Shown piece after piece: positions 22,196-34,037 of a DNA stretch of 64,000 bases. The position numbers were made by a program, and so were the translations under genes. The notes beneath the pieces were generated by a model. It was not told where the DNA came from. It did no database searches and was given only the letters and a program-made list of their open reading frames with translations. Where the stretch lies: contig OY998175.1 in assembly GCA_963921935.1 (NCBI GenBank), positions 176,549,262-176,613,261 on the forward strand. Direction: 5' to 3'. Each line of letters opens with the position of its first letter. Within the stretch, counting starts at the first letter, position 1. Origin of the DNA: Galeruca laticollis. Taxonomy: Eukaryota > Arthropoda > Insecta > Coleoptera > Chrysomelidae.

Positions 22196-24031
22196 AACTC
22201 ATCACAACATCTATAAGGGTTTGAAGGTGTTGGTGTGTGAGGTTTTCAAGCATGAATTTGGTTGAAAATCACCAAAACGTCGGAAGTTGTTTGTTTTTCA
22301 TGATATGAATGAAATTAAAATGAGTTATATATTGAATTTGTACCTATGATATCGTTTCTTCAATGTAAATATTGAGATGCTAAAATAATATTCTAAACAT
22401 TTACCATTGTGTCAGTGCTTCATAAAATAATTCAACTCGTACTTGTTTATCAGACCATAAAAATCATCTTTAAACAATATAATAATTTGTAAATGTGGCA
22501 TATACGTCATAAAAAGTATCTAAAATCCTAAAAGAATGAATAAATGTATTTAGATTATTATAATACATCATGTTTAATAAGAATTAGTAGCAAAATCATT
22601 ATTTTTGATGTTTATTATTATTATGACACAGAGAACTGTCGACTGATTGGAATGTCAAATTTACTTTCATAGCATGAAATGTCCGCGACCGAAGCTTGAC
22701 GCCGCGACAGGAATTTGATGTCAGCGACAGAAGTTAGTTTCCATAGAACTATGTAATTCTGATTGAGATCTGAAGGGACAATGAAATATAACACATAAAG
22801 AATTTTTGTAAATATAATTTTAGGCCAAGTTTATGAGTAATAATAATCATGACCAAATTTTAATAGAAATTGTAAAGAATTATATATATTTTGAAAAGTA
22901 TCAGATTGTACATTTGTCTAATTTAGAATGGAAACGTATTACACAATGAGAGGTTTTTTTTAGAAATAGGGATATTTTTGGAGAAGTAGAGTTTTAAATA
23001 GATAAATTTAATTATTTTGGAAATAAACAAAGCATTAAATATCATCAAATAGTTAAGAAAAATATGAAATTAAATGAAAACCTCTCATTTGTAAATTATT
23101 GTTAAAAAAATCTAGTGAGATGATGAGTTTTGTCCATAGCAACGGACAGGAAAAAGGATGGTTGTTGATTTGGAAAAATGAGAGTATGATATATGATATT
23201 TCGGAGAGAGGACGTAGTTAAATAAAATTTTAAAATTATAATAAAATAGAAGTAAAGTCCTTATATAACTCAAAAAAAGTAACAGAAAAAGGTTAAATAA
23301 AGTTGAGAAGATTTAAAAGCTTATTGAAGGTACAAAAGATAAATGATTAAAATAGATAGAAATCAAAGACATCAGAATAATAAAATAAACTGAAAGTATC
23401 ATTGAAAAATATTTATAAACTAATGAAACCAGAATTTGAATTAAAAATGAAAAATAGGATATTTTAAAAGATAACAAGAAATATAATTTCAAAGCTTACT
23501 TGGAGGAGTTGTGTCAAGTATCCAGAGGGAGTAGATGCAGTAGACACATTATTAGAAGAGTTGTGTTGTTGGAGACTGTTAATTGTTGGTTCCAGAAGAA
23601 GACATCGGTAGTGCAAGGTTAGTGTTGAGTACTTTATTGGTTAACCAATTAAATAACTAAAATCATTTTGATTTGGCCATTTAAATTCAATTTTCTAGCA
23701 TAAAGGTATTTTAATTCAAAATTTATTAGGTTATAGGTAATTTTTCATTTCATCGTATTAAATTTAAATTTTGTTTGTATTGATATATATAATTCTTTTC
23801 GTATTTTCATTTCATAGTTCTTATAAAATATATAATTAGAGTGTATGTCATTGTCGTTTCATTCTGATATCAGAAAAAATAAAATAGAGAAAGATAGGTT
23901 CCATAACTTAGGCGTACCAACGTATTTAAAATCCAGAACTCAAAGGGAGTACGGGTACTCATGCTCGACTTGATATATTTACCTTGAAAATAAGATAAAA
24001 CAACAATAATTATAAATTTAAAAATATAATA
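22195..24031 (+). repeat. Family A 5' LTR
   Basis: The full-length left repeat runs from TGAACTCATCACAAC to the primer-binding site at 24032. It contains ttgcgacc-type GC patches near 22685-22740 and the box GAACTCAAAGGGAGTACGGG at 23937. It matches 1-1546 and 26203-26828. Confidence 0.85.
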
Positions 24032-24056
24032 ATTTGACACCGCAACGTGGGGCGCG
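24032..24056 (+). promoter_or_regulatory. Primer-binding site of family A
   Basis: TTTGACACCGCAACGTGGGGC follows the LTR end. It resembles the Lys(1,2)-tRNA primer site TGGCGCCCAACGTGGGG with one extra G, and is shared in better form by the related leader at 56089. Confidence 0.7.
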
Positions 24057-24153
24057 ATATATAAAAATTTTCATCTAATTATAAATAATATTGAAATATT
24101 TTTTCTTGATTGTATTAAAAAAAATTAGTGGATACGATGTAGAGAAAAATGAC

Positions 24154-24856
24154 ATGAGGGGTGGAAAACAGGTAGGTACAGAAGAAAGTTCAGATGAAGA
24201 AAGAGGACAGACATGGTATGGGTGATTTCCAAGTGCAGTATATGGAACAGGCAAGAGAACATTCAGAGGGACATTTATCAGGAGATGGTCAAGAGCAATC
24301 TCTTAGAGATAATCAGGGAGATATTGCAGAAGAAGAACAAGAGGATAGGAGACGAGAGAGGCAGGAAAGAATAAGTAAAGAAGATCAAATAATGGAATTC
24401 TTAATTAGTATGATAGTAGATATGAATAACATGAGGGGAGATTTGAATGGGAAGATGGACATGATGAGGGGAGACTTGTATAACAAATTTGAAGAAAATA
24501 GGGCAGATATGAATAGTATGAGGGGAGAAATGAATGAGAATATGAATGATATAAAGGGGAACATGAATAACAAAATTGATGAGGTGAAAATGAAAATATT
24601 AGAGATGAGTGTAGCAAATCAGAGTGGATACAATCGGACAAATAAATATCAGGGAAATCATTACAATGATGGACAGGGCAATCGAAATTTTAGGGAGAAC
24701 AATGGAGATGCTAGGAACTTTAGTAGGTATAGTGGTAACCGGGGAAATTACTATGGAAATGGAGGTAGAAATAATGGATATAAAGAGTATGAAGATCGTG
24801 GAAACCAAGGAGATTATGAACGAAGAAACTATAATGGAAACAGGAATGGAAGTTAG
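24154..24856 (+). pseudogene. gag: Family A gag-like protein, coil plus N/G/R-rich tail
   Basis: ATG at 24154 starts MRGGKQVGTEESSDEERG, like the gags at 49692 and 56159. One base slip near 24190 moves the frame, which then runs from 24194 to TAG 24854. It has an acidic N-part (GDFQVQYMEQAREHSEG), a repeated coil of MNxMRGDxN units over about residues 75-130, and a tail rich in N, G, R and Y. There is no zinc knuckle. The capsid-like segment present in the relative at 49692-51258 is missing between coil and tail, which would make this a non-autonomous derivative. It is about 220 residues against roughly 500 in the relative. Confidence 0.75.
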
Positions 24857-26202
24857 CAACAGAATAGAGGGGAAGGAAGAAACAATTATAATGAAAGAAG
24901 AAATGAATACCAGAAGAATGAAGACATGTTAATAACGTAATCCAGGATCAGGAAAGATCAAGTAGTGATCAGGATCAAAATGGGAAATTTGTGTAAATAT
25001 AGTTCAAATAGATAGAAATTAGGACGTGTAAATATATAATTAGAATAGATAGGTATTAGGCTAATAACTACAACAATTTAAATGATAATAATGATTAACA
25101 AATTTAAAAAGTGAATCTAAATTTAGTAAATGATAAAAAAAATTATTTAAATTAGTATAATTAGGTGCAGAAATAATAGAAAAATAAAGAAGCTAATGAC
25201 AAATATATGGCAATTATAGATATCTTACTAATGGTAATTATGAACATAGATAGAATGTAATTATTGGAACAGATGTACTGGAGAGATATAAAGATAAATC
25301 AATAATAAATATTGAGAGAAATTGAGATTCAATGGATGATAAATAGATTTTGAAAATCAAGATATGGTGGAAGAAAAGGTTAATGTTAAATATAATGAAA
25401 ATAAGATTGAAAATAATGATTATTAAGAAGAAGAGGATTTGAGTGGAATTATAGATTGTGAGGATAAATAGTGTATAATTATAAATAATTTAATGAATAG
25501 AAATGATTTGCATAGACTGAAAGTAAGAAGAGTTGAATATTTTGAATCAAAGATGTATCCATTACCATATAAAAGGAAATATAATGTTAGAAGTATGAAA
25601 ATGATAAGAAGGAATCATAAAAATAACATGTACACTGTATATAAATCCATTAGTTTTAACAAAGATATAGATATTAGATAATAAGTATGACAGAATAATA
25701 AACTATACTATACCTCTATATAGAACACCAATAGGAGGAGCTAAAAAATTAATAGATACGACCAATAATTCAAAATCATTTATTAAAATGAAAAACAGTA
25801 ACATTTAAGGGATGGTATTCATAAATAATAATATATGATTATAAATAAAACATTAAAATTAAATCTGAAATAGAAAATAAATAATAATTTTATAAGCAAT
25901 TCTAGAGATAAATAAATTGTGGGAAATGTAGAATGTTGTATATAGGATAATAATTACTACTCTTGAATGACTAATAAATAATATTGCAAGTACTTAAATT
26001 AATACATAATAGTTATTTGTAAATAGTAGGTTAAGTAGATTTATAAAATAGACAGGTCAAGTCAAGATTAATACAATACAAGGAATGAACAGAAACAGTT
26101 TATTATAAAAGAAAGCAATGAATAAAAAGATTTGATGTGAAATTGAAATTTAAGCAGCTATTAACACGGCTAATATCTGTTAAATTTGCATTTGAGGGGA
26201 TA
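24857..26202 (+). pseudogene. Decayed internal region of family A
   Basis: AT-rich DNA with many stops. Around 25240-25300 a frame reads VIIGTDVLERY, as in the protease end of the relative at 51800 (IIVGTDQLEKL). Near 25500-25620 a frame reads RRVEYFESKMYPLPYKRKYN. RT and integrase motifs are not recognisable. The last bases before the 3' LTR (tttgaggggata) are the polypurine tract. Confidence 0.55.
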
Positions 26203-26828
26203 TGAACTCATGACAACATCTATAAGGGTTTGAAGGTGTTGGTGTGTGAGGTTTTCAAGCATGAATTTGGTTGAAAATCACCAAAACGTCGGAAGTTGTT
26301 TGTTTTTCATGATATGAATGAAATTAAAATGAGTTATATATTGAATTTGTACCTATGATATCGTTTGTTTAATGTAAATATTGAGATGCTAAAATAATAT
26401 TCAAAACATTTACCATTGTGTCAGTTCTTCATAAAATAATTCAACTCATACTTGTATATCAGACCATAAAAATCATCTTTAAACAATATAATAATTTGTA
26501 AATGTGGTATATACGTCATAAAAAGTATCTAAAACCCTAAAAGAATGAATAAATGTATTTAGATTATTATAATACATCATGTTAAATAAGAATTAGTAGC
26601 AAAATCATTATTTTTGATGTTTATTATTATTATGACACAGAGAACTGTCAACTGATTGGAATGTCAAATTTACTTACATAGCATGAAATGTCCGCGACCG
26701 AAACTTGACGCCGCGACAGGAATTTGATGTCAGCGATAGAAGTTAGTTTTCATAGAACTATGTAATTCTGATTGATATCTGAAGGGACAATGAAATATAA
26801 CACATAAAGAATTTTTGTAAATATAATA
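26203..26828 (+). repeat. Family A 3' LTR, truncated
   Basis: It is nearly identical to the first about 630 bp of the 5' LTR, differing at a handful of positions. It is broken at aaatataa by the foldback element. The remainder of the LTR is not found to the right of that element, so the junction is a truncation as well as an insertion. Confidence 0.85.
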
Positions 26829-27553
26829 CTACCAAAACTGCCATCTATGGATGTCAGTAAAACTTTGCGCCATGTACACGTCTCAAGTTTAGAAAGAATA
26901 AAATTTCCATTTAATCAACAATTAAAGTACCTAAACAAGTTTAAATCACAAAAATTTTTGAAATCACTTAAAATACCATGTCGTATATTAAATTTATCCA
27001 CCTTTTTCTATTTTCAATTGATACTTACAAAGAAACTATTCTTCCAAATAATTCTCAATTTATTGACTGAAATTTATTCAGATAAAATTTTTATATATAC
27101 ATAGTTACTTTCCAACTAATTTTAAGCTGATCTAAAAAATCATTTAGCAAGAAAAAAAAATTATAATACTTGGCCCAATTTTTGGTATAAGGCTGCAAAA
27201 ATTGGGCCAAGTCTTATAATTTTTTTTTCTTGCCAAATGATTTTTTAGATCAGCTTAAAATTAGTTGGAAAATAACTATGTATATATGAAAAATTTATCT
27301 GAATAAATTTCAGTCAATAAATTAAGAATTATTTGGAAGAATGTTTATTTGTAAGTATCAATTGAAAATAGAAAAAGGTGGATAAATTTAATATACGACA
27401 TGGTATTTTACGTGATTTCCAAAATTTTTGTCATTTAAACTTGTTTAGATACTTTAATTGTTAATTAAATGGAAATTTTATTCTTTCTAAACTTGAGACG
27501 TGTACATGGCGCAAAATTTTACTGACATCCATAGATGGCAGTTTTGATAGTAT
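26828..27553. mobile_element. Foldback (hairpin) element of about 725 bp
   Basis: Two inverted arms of about 350 bp each (26828-27184 and 27197-27553) are nearly perfect complements around a centre of about 12 bases. The ends are TACYAAAACTGCCATCTATGG and its complement. The arms hold short open stretches but no recognised protein. The structure fits a foldback/MITE-like non-autonomous DNA transposon or two MITEs joined head to head. No clear target duplication was found. Confidence 0.85.
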
Positions 27554-27727
27554 TTCAATTATTTTTGTAGTTTAATATTTTAATTCGTTCTATTGTTCAT
27601 TTAGTGATTCGTTTTCTCTACATGTGACAAGAATATATTCCTTAATCGAACATATTTTTTTCTAAGACTAGACTATCTACAAAATATTATATATACCTAT
27701 ATATATGTGTATATACGAGATGTGTAT

Positions 27728-27765
<38 letters not shown>

Positions 27766-27781
27766 TCTTTCAGATATTTAT

Positions 27782-27819
27782 TCCCGAGCTTTCGAATGAT
27801 TTTCATCCATTATCAAGGG
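27782..27819 (-). ncRNA. Hammerhead-like fold, left arm
   Basis: On the minus strand: CCC, TTGATAA, T, a stem GGATG-like with CATTC, GAAAGCTC, GGG. Stem I can form from CCC and GGG. Core positions 3 and 8 are U and A. Confidence 0.4.
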
Positions 27820-27978
27820 ATAAAATCTATAACGAATTTTGGAATAGTTGTAAATTTTTATAATAAACTCTTTTAAACATAAATCAATGAATTGTTTTTT
27901 GAGTTTTTCATTGATTTATGTTTAAAAGAGTTTATTATAAAAATTTACAACTATTCCAAAATTCGCTATAGATTGTAT

Positions 27979-28015
27979 CCCTTGATAATGAATGAAAATC
28001 ATTCGAAAGCTCGGG
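27979..28015 (+). ncRNA. Hammerhead-like fold, right arm
   Basis: CCC, TTGATAA, T, GAATG, loop, CATTC, GAAAGCTC, GGG. The five-pair stem II is perfect here and one base off in the left arm. Confidence 0.42.
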
Positions 28016-28075
28016 AATAAATATCTGAAAGAATAAACTCTGGAGCCTTATTGCCACATCCCCACAAAAATATCC

Positions 28076-28149
<74 letters not shown>

Positions 28150-28154
<5 letters not shown>

Positions 28155-30084
28155 AGTATGAATGGAGGCGTACATTGTGACCCAGTGTAATGTAGAAATA
28201 AAGAAACTAAGTTCAATTTTTTTATATATAATAGTAATATTGACCATATCTGTCAATTGTAGTTTCATTTTCAGCAATTTTTTTAGAATTCCAAAAGTTG
28301 AGATTATTTTAATAAAGTTTATAAAACTAAATTTAGATAAAAACATACAAAGTCATATTATAATAATAATAAAACAAATAATCAAATATAAATGACAATG
28401 AAATAAGTTAACTTAACGCAATATGTAACCTTAGACATAACCAAAATTTAATGGAGGAATATGAAGGACAAACTAATAACTTGAGAAATCAACGATATAG
28501 CTACAGTATCTAAATCATAAAATAGAAAACAATTGTGAATTTTGTAATGGAAGATTCAATATTATTGATATAATACATATGAGTTTTCAAGATCTATTTC
28601 CATATAGGGAAGTACAAAAACCAGAAGTGTCATATTATGTTGACATGCGTACCAACAAATCTGATTGAATACATGAGGGATGAATAAATAAAATTTGAAA
28701 ATCAGTAAGAAACTATGTATGATAATTGAATGAACAAATAGTAGAATAAAAATGGTATAATTACATATATGATATATAATTGTTCATGTTGCCAAAATTA
28801 TATAATTATAATTTAAGTTTCCACCAATCACAGGACTTTTGAAAATTAAAATAATTAACAAGACAATTTATGGAACTGACTGTGACGTATTATGAAATTA
28901 TAAACAATATAAAGTATAAATAATATAAAACAACAGAACATTTATGTGAATAATAGAGTGATTTTGGACAAATAAGAATGACAATAAATCGTTATGAAAA
29001 ATTGTATATCTAGTAGTTTATGAACATCCGCGCTTGAAGCAAGTTTGTTGATAAAAAACAATTGAGTGTGGCGAGGAAGGTAGAAGCATAAGCAACTCCA
29101 TGTCGGTGCTCTTCAAATTTTTTGCGAAAAATTATTAAAATTAAGTATTTCGGCCATTCTACAAAGTAGTTTTACAACCAGAAATCTTATCAACAAATCA
29201 AAACAAATTCCCGATCCAAAACGAGTCTTCTCTAAGTAATATGAGAAATTTGGTGATCTACAGCAGTGAGAAAGGACGCTAAAAGATGCGGACATTTTGA
29301 GACAATCGTTTTCTCAAATAACAGGTTAGTGAATTCATTTCTTTGGGTTCCAAAGACGAACAATAAATATAAATGGTCATTCAATTAACTAATAAAATAA
29401 ATAAATAGTACAAAGAACAATTTTGAAAAATAATTACCTAATATCGTTCAATTTTATAGAGTATAACAATGATTACTCATCTGTTTTTCAATCTATCCAT
29501 GTAGTTTATAAGAGATTTCTAAAAATACTTCTATAGTTTAGAGTTGGTAATTTCATATATGTAATTAATCTTTTCCGTTGTTTATCACCATAGAATCTTT
29601 TCTTGTTTTATACAAGTTAAAATAACACACAACCACATAAATCAATCATATAAATTTCAATTTTCTCCACGTTTAGCGTTATTTAATACTGTGAGATGTG
29701 TAACAAAAGACTGCTCTGCGCAAGCGTTGTATATTTTTGAAGGTTGACTATTAATTTCAGTATGCGATAGGAGCACACCATAGGCATCGCATAATTTTAT
29801 TTCTATAATTGAATGAATAATTAATTATAAGTTTCAATCGGAACATACTTATCCATATTTTCTTTGAAACAATTTATTCATTAAGTCAATATATAAAAGC
29901 ATATGGTGATTTTTCAATTTATTTCAATCGCCCATGAATCCAACTAAGATTAGGAGTATATATTTTCATGCCCCAATATTAATCACTATTGACCAAAAAT
30001 TCCCAATTTTCACCTTCAAACTTCTCCCACTAAGAAAACTAAACACCCAGTTCACTAATTTGTCTGAAAAACCTAAATTTTTTA
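28150..30084. other. No gene recognised
   Basis: AT-rich DNA without a convincing frame or repeat. Short open stretches at 29113-29295 (minus) have no recognisable motif. Confidence 0.4.
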
Positions 30085-30545
30085 ATTACTCAATCAACAA
30101 GTGATTAACTCTGTCGAAAGCTTAGGAAAAATCAGTATATATGGCATCAACCTGATCCCCTCTCTCTAAGGCAGCAGACAGCTCACCATTGTATATAAGC
30201 ATATTGGTTAACGTAAATCGACCCCCCCCTAAAGCCGTGCTGCTCATTAATTATAATCTCTTAACACTGCCAATTCAAACAGTTATACATCAAACTATCA
30301 AAAACATTTGGGATTGAAGACTGTATAGATACACTGCGATAATTTTTAATATCACTTCTTGAACCTGATTCAAATATCGGAGAAACAAAACTTTCCTTCC
30401 AACTATCAGGAAACATACCTGAAGATAAAGATAAATGAAATAGCTGACACAAAGGCAGCATTAAGGATTAAGACCAAATTTGGAATACCATCAGGACCAA
30501 TCATTGAACGAAGATATGCTTTGTTTCAATAAGTTGTGAATATAA
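30085..30545 (-). pseudogene. LINE reverse transcriptase fragment (Jockey-like)
   Basis: Minus-strand frames read in order GPDGIPNLVL, LFHLSLSSGMFPDSWKES and FVSPIFESGSRSDIKNYRSV, then INEQHGFRGG, STLTNMLIYNGELSAALERG and DAIYTDFS followed by a stop and AFDRV. These are the first RT motifs of a Jockey-superfamily LINE, up to the catalytic aspartate in YTDFS. At least two frame shifts and one stop are present, and both ends are missing. Confidence 0.85.
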
Positions 30546-30677
30546 TTTATCAGATTGTAATACTAGTAATTGTTACATCCTTCATTCTAAAACAAATGTA
30601 ACTACTCTAACCTTACCTGCTGAATTTTTTATCGGTTATGAACCAAATTTTAGAGGCCTGTTCTCTAATCAGTAACA

Positions 30678-31056
30678 ATGTCATTCATAGACGTTCGGAA
30701 CTGCATTGAAAGAACCAATGGAATGCTCAAAGGTGTGCAATACGATCCTGCATTTGTGTCAAGAATTATATATGCTTGTGTTATGCTCCACAACATTATT
30801 ATAAAAAGGTTTATACCTTCTTCATCTTCTTCGGCATTTTCCCATATTATGGGTTCGCTGTTATTTCCATCCACAGTTCCCTTAAGTTCCAATCTCCTTC
30901 TTTCGGAATATACAAATTGATGAATATCTAATTTTATAGGAAGATGACAACAATTTTGTCGATGAAGATGATATTGGCCGATTGGATGATGCTCATTTAT
31001 TAAATAGGGTTAATAATATAGTTCGGAATCAAACTATAAATAATCTCTTCAATTGA
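30678..31056 (+). pseudogene. PIF/Harbinger transposase C-terminal remnant
   Basis: The plus strand encodes VRNCIERTNGMLKG then QYDPAFVSRIIYACVMLHNI, the end of the HARBI1-type DDE nuclease. The E of IER is the usual third catalytic residue. A segment between LKG and QYDP is missing. After a non-coding gap (30812-30935) the frame EDDNNFVDEDDIGRL ... NRVNNIVRNQTINNLF closes at TGA 31054, like the usual C-terminus. The gap may be a decayed intron, but the phases do not join cleanly. The N-terminal half is gone. Confidence 0.8.
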
Positions 31057-31681
31057 GCAAGACTTATTGTATATTTTAATACAATAATTGAAGAACAATT
31101 TTTTTAAGTTTCTTGTGTTATGGCTCTTACATGGTACCATTTATAAGAATCAAAATAAAAAAAATCAATTATTAAAATAACAATTCCAGAAAATTCACAA
31201 TTTCCATTTTAATACGATAATGTACTATAAAGTCACTGTATACGATTTTTCACAATAACACTGATTAAAGTATATGTAACAGTTTGAAACAAAATTTGAA
31301 ACAGAAAGTGAAATAATACTAGACTCAGGTGGCTGTAACTCTGCAAGTGAGTATTAAATTCAATTGCAAACAACTTTTTAAAGTGTAATTTTTTGATATT
31401 TTCAAAAATAAAAGTACTTTCCTCTTGAGCTATATTGATATTTTTTGACAAATCTTGTTTACTACTAATAAATATTGATATTAGATTATTGCGTTTTAGG
31501 ATTTAGAACATGTAGAAATGAAGAATAACTTAATAATTAAAATCAATACCAAAAAAGTTGACACCAACTTACGGACAGGGGGGCACACTGTGGGCAATTT
31601 AAGAATATAGGATACTTTACTCGAAGATTGAATTAACGCAGGTTTAGCATTTTTTCCTCTATTACCCTCCTTTCTTTGACA
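31057..31681. other. Convergent intergenic gap of Harbinger pair
   Basis: No gene. It lies between the 3' ends of the transposase remnant and the minus-strand Myb-like gene. A convergent layout of the two genes is common in Harbinger elements. Confidence 0.5.
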
Positions 31682-32439
31682 TTATTTTGCAATTTCTTTC
31701 AGGATTGTTATTTTTTCACTTTCATCATTACAATTACTTTCTTTTAAAGTCTTGCACCCCAGTACTTGACGTTTTTCTTTCTTTGGTGGTCTTTTAAGTG
31801 ACTCTTCAACCGAGTGTTCAACTGGTTGATTCTTAGGAATCTTACTTTGATTTGGGGACTCTTTCTCTGATTCTTCTCTAATTTTTTCATTATTTGGTAT
31901 GTCTGCAAATTTAAAATCTAAGTGGATATAACCAAATTTAAAGAACCACGTAATTCATACCTATTCCTATTTCATGGACATGGGATTTCCCGTTGACTAC
32001 TACCCTACCTGTAACATCTAGTAATCGTTCTTCAGTATCTGATAAAGGATTAATAGGATATCCTATGTTTCCTGTATCTTTTGTGATCATTCTATTCTTT
32101 CTTGTCTTTGCTTTAACTTGACACTTCCAGACGGTAAATGTCTGAAATTGGTAAAAACTATAACAAAAAGCATATGTAATTACTGCTTTTATGGACAATG
32201 CTAATAAAAAAAGAAAATCAAGTATTATACGTACCCTTTTCCATTCTGCAGAATCCTTAATAGGACCACCTTAACTATTAAATTTGTCTGAAAGCTGTTT
32301 CCCTATGTTTTTAATAATAACAGGGCTTATAGCATCAAATTTGTAATTCCTAAACGGTTCAATTTTGTATTCAATTCATCTAAATACATTATACATTGTT
32401 CTTATATTGTCTTGGTGTTTTAACTTTGTCTTTATCCAT
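31682..32439 (-). pseudogene. Harbinger Myb/SANT-like partner with two introns
   Basis: Minus-strand exons join cleanly. Exon 1 (32235-32439) starts MDKDKVKTPRQYKNN and later reads FRNYKFDAISPVIIKN and GGPIKDSAEWKR. A 93-bp GT-AG intron (32142-32234) leads to TFTVWKCQVKAKTRKNR ... LSDTEERLLDVTGRV. A 58-bp GT-AG intron (31903-31960) leads to a Ser/Lys/Glu-rich tail ending near 31682. The tryptophan pattern and LSxxEERLL match the Myb-like DNA-binding proteins that accompany PIF/Harbinger transposases. Exon 1 has several stops, so it is inactive, but both splice junctions keep the frame. Confidence 0.78.
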
Positions 32440-33454
32440 AATAAAAGTTACACGAGTGAGTGAATAAAAATCTTATTCAACAAAACTTCTATAAACAAAT
32501 ATATAGGTAATCTTTTCCAGCCTAACACAACAGCACAATATGTCAAAAATATACCAACCTTTATAAAATTGTAAAAATATTATCGTTATGTTTTGTCTTT
32601 AGATTTTAACGCAACGATATTATTACAGAATCTACTCTGAAAAAGTATCCTTAACTTAATAATCGTTACCGTAACGACAAGTTACAGAATAGCTTTTGCT
32701 GTTGGACTAAATACACTTCATGAAAATGTTCCAAATGAGTAAATTATTATTATTTCTTTGCCTCTTCAATTTGGGTTTGTAGAATTCATTTTTATAGAAG
32801 AAATTGATAAACATATTTGAAAAGCTTGTTTATATTTATATTTGACAAAACAAAATGACAAATGACATTTGTATTGTCGTCCACAGGTAACGTCAACTGA
32901 CGTTGTGAGGGACGATACAATTCGATGATTGTAGGAACGGTGCTCGGAACTATTCGCAAATAGAGCATTCACAGCCTTGCGTATGCATGACGTTGGGAAC
33001 GACGTCAAGAATAACGAGATTCAGGGTATCAGGGCGAATGAAATTTAATCATCGACCACCACACCTGCAGTAAATCAATCACAGGTAGCGACATTGATTT
33101 TTCTAGCGAAATATCGAGACCACACATGACCAACGTTCAACTTTAGAAATATTTTTACAAAAGTTACATTTTTTATTTTTTAGAACTGAATATCTTTTCA
33201 ATAAATACATGGAAAATTATCATTGATGCTGCAAATGGAAGATCATATATGAATTATATGGCAAATGTATGCATACTTTGCCTGTAGATAATATACTTTT
33301 TAATTAATTTAAAAAAATAGAATTGCGTGGAGAGGGAAAAAACGAAATTTTCATTTTCGGTATAAGAGTGTCTGTCGTCTAGCGCAAAAACATTTAAAAG
33401 AGGGCGGAGTCGAGACGGGACATGGCGCGAGTGACGAGCAGTCACTCTTGATAT
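32440..33454. other. No gene recognised
   Basis: The left 200 bp may be the Harbinger 5' flank. At 32870-33010 a GC-richer patch contains repeated ACGTC/GACGT words. No terminal inverted repeat for Harbinger could be identified. Confidence 0.35.
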
Positions 33455-33960
33455 GTGTCTGTAGTTTTCAAGCTGTGATTTCTTACCAGATTTAAGTATA
33501 GAAGTGATGATTGAGCATTTCCATTGATAAGGGAGAGTATCAGTTGGAAAGCATTGATTGATTATGTGCCTTAGAGGATTTAAAATACTAGAATGAAACG
33601 TTTTTGATGTAATTCCGTCTGGGCCTGGAGCTGTGTTATTTTTAAGGTTAGAAATTACGGTTATTAACTCATTGTTTGTAACCGGCCGAAAAAAAATTGT
33701 TTGATTGATGTTGTTAGAAAATTTTTGGGTAACTTCTGTTGTCTATACGTTTACACATGGTTATGCTGATATTTGTGAAAAAATTATTGAGTTCATTGGC
33801 TTTTTGTTTGTTTATTATTATTTTAATGAAATTGACTGTCTCGACCCTTACTTCGTGGAATATGCTCATATTAGTGTTTTTAAATGAAACTCAAGGTCTC
33901 TAGTTAATTCCACAATATAATACAAGTTATTGAAAATTCTAAAAAATTGACAATTGTCAA
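33455..33960 (-). pseudogene. LINE reverse transcriptase fragment
   Basis: The minus-strand frame reads KANELNNFFTNISI, NNELITVISNLKNNTAPGPD, GITSKTFHSSILNPLRHII and LPYQWKCSIITSILKSGK, then QLENYRHIS. These are the linker and first RT motifs of a LINE different from the one at 30 kb. The frame from 33700 to about 33455 has no stop. The RT catalytic boxes are missing beyond 33455, where unrelated sequence begins. Confidence 0.85.
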
Positions 33961-34037
33961 TTTTTTAGAATTTTCAATAACTTGTATTATATTGTGGAAT
34001 TAACTAGAGACCTTGAGTTTCATTTAAAAACACTATT
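33871..34037. repeat. Perfect palindrome, two 83-bp arms
   Basis: The sequence from about 33871 folds back on itself with the centre at aattgacaattgtcaatt (33950-33967). The right arm matches the single copy at 12289-12366, including its last bases cactatta, where the left arm differs (ttagtg complement). The left arm adjoins the LINE RT fragment. Confidence 0.9.

Larger units (their letters stand above)
22195..26828 (+). mobile_element. Family A LTR retrotransposon, decayed and probably non-autonomous
   Basis: A direct repeat starts at TGAACTCATSACAACATC (22195 and 26203) and bounds an internal region with a primer-binding site, a gag-like frame and remnants of protease. The LTR is unusually long, about 1.84 kb. 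The 3' LTR is cut after 626 bp, where a foldback element begins. No intact RT or integrase is present. Confidence 0.85.
27724..28149. mobile_element. Palindromic PLE-like terminal pair between (TA)n runs
   Basis: Inverted arms at about 27769-27888 and 27909-28032 flank a short centre. Both outer ends meet TA runs (27727-27764 imperfect; 28078-28149 pure). Each arm carries a hammerhead-like fold with its transcript sense pointing outward (27782-27819 minus; 27979-28015 plus). There is no coding sequence. The layout equals the larger palindromic PLE at 42615-43998. Confidence 0.6.

Noticed and set aside
24385..24859. Several minus-strand open frames opposite the family A gag
   Set aside because: They mirror the purine-rich gag strand; residues are only a complement of the MNxMRG repeats.
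30812..30935. Clean intron in the Harbinger transposase
   Set aside because: GT and AG are present, but joining them does not keep the frame of the C-terminal exon, so I treat it as a decayed gap.
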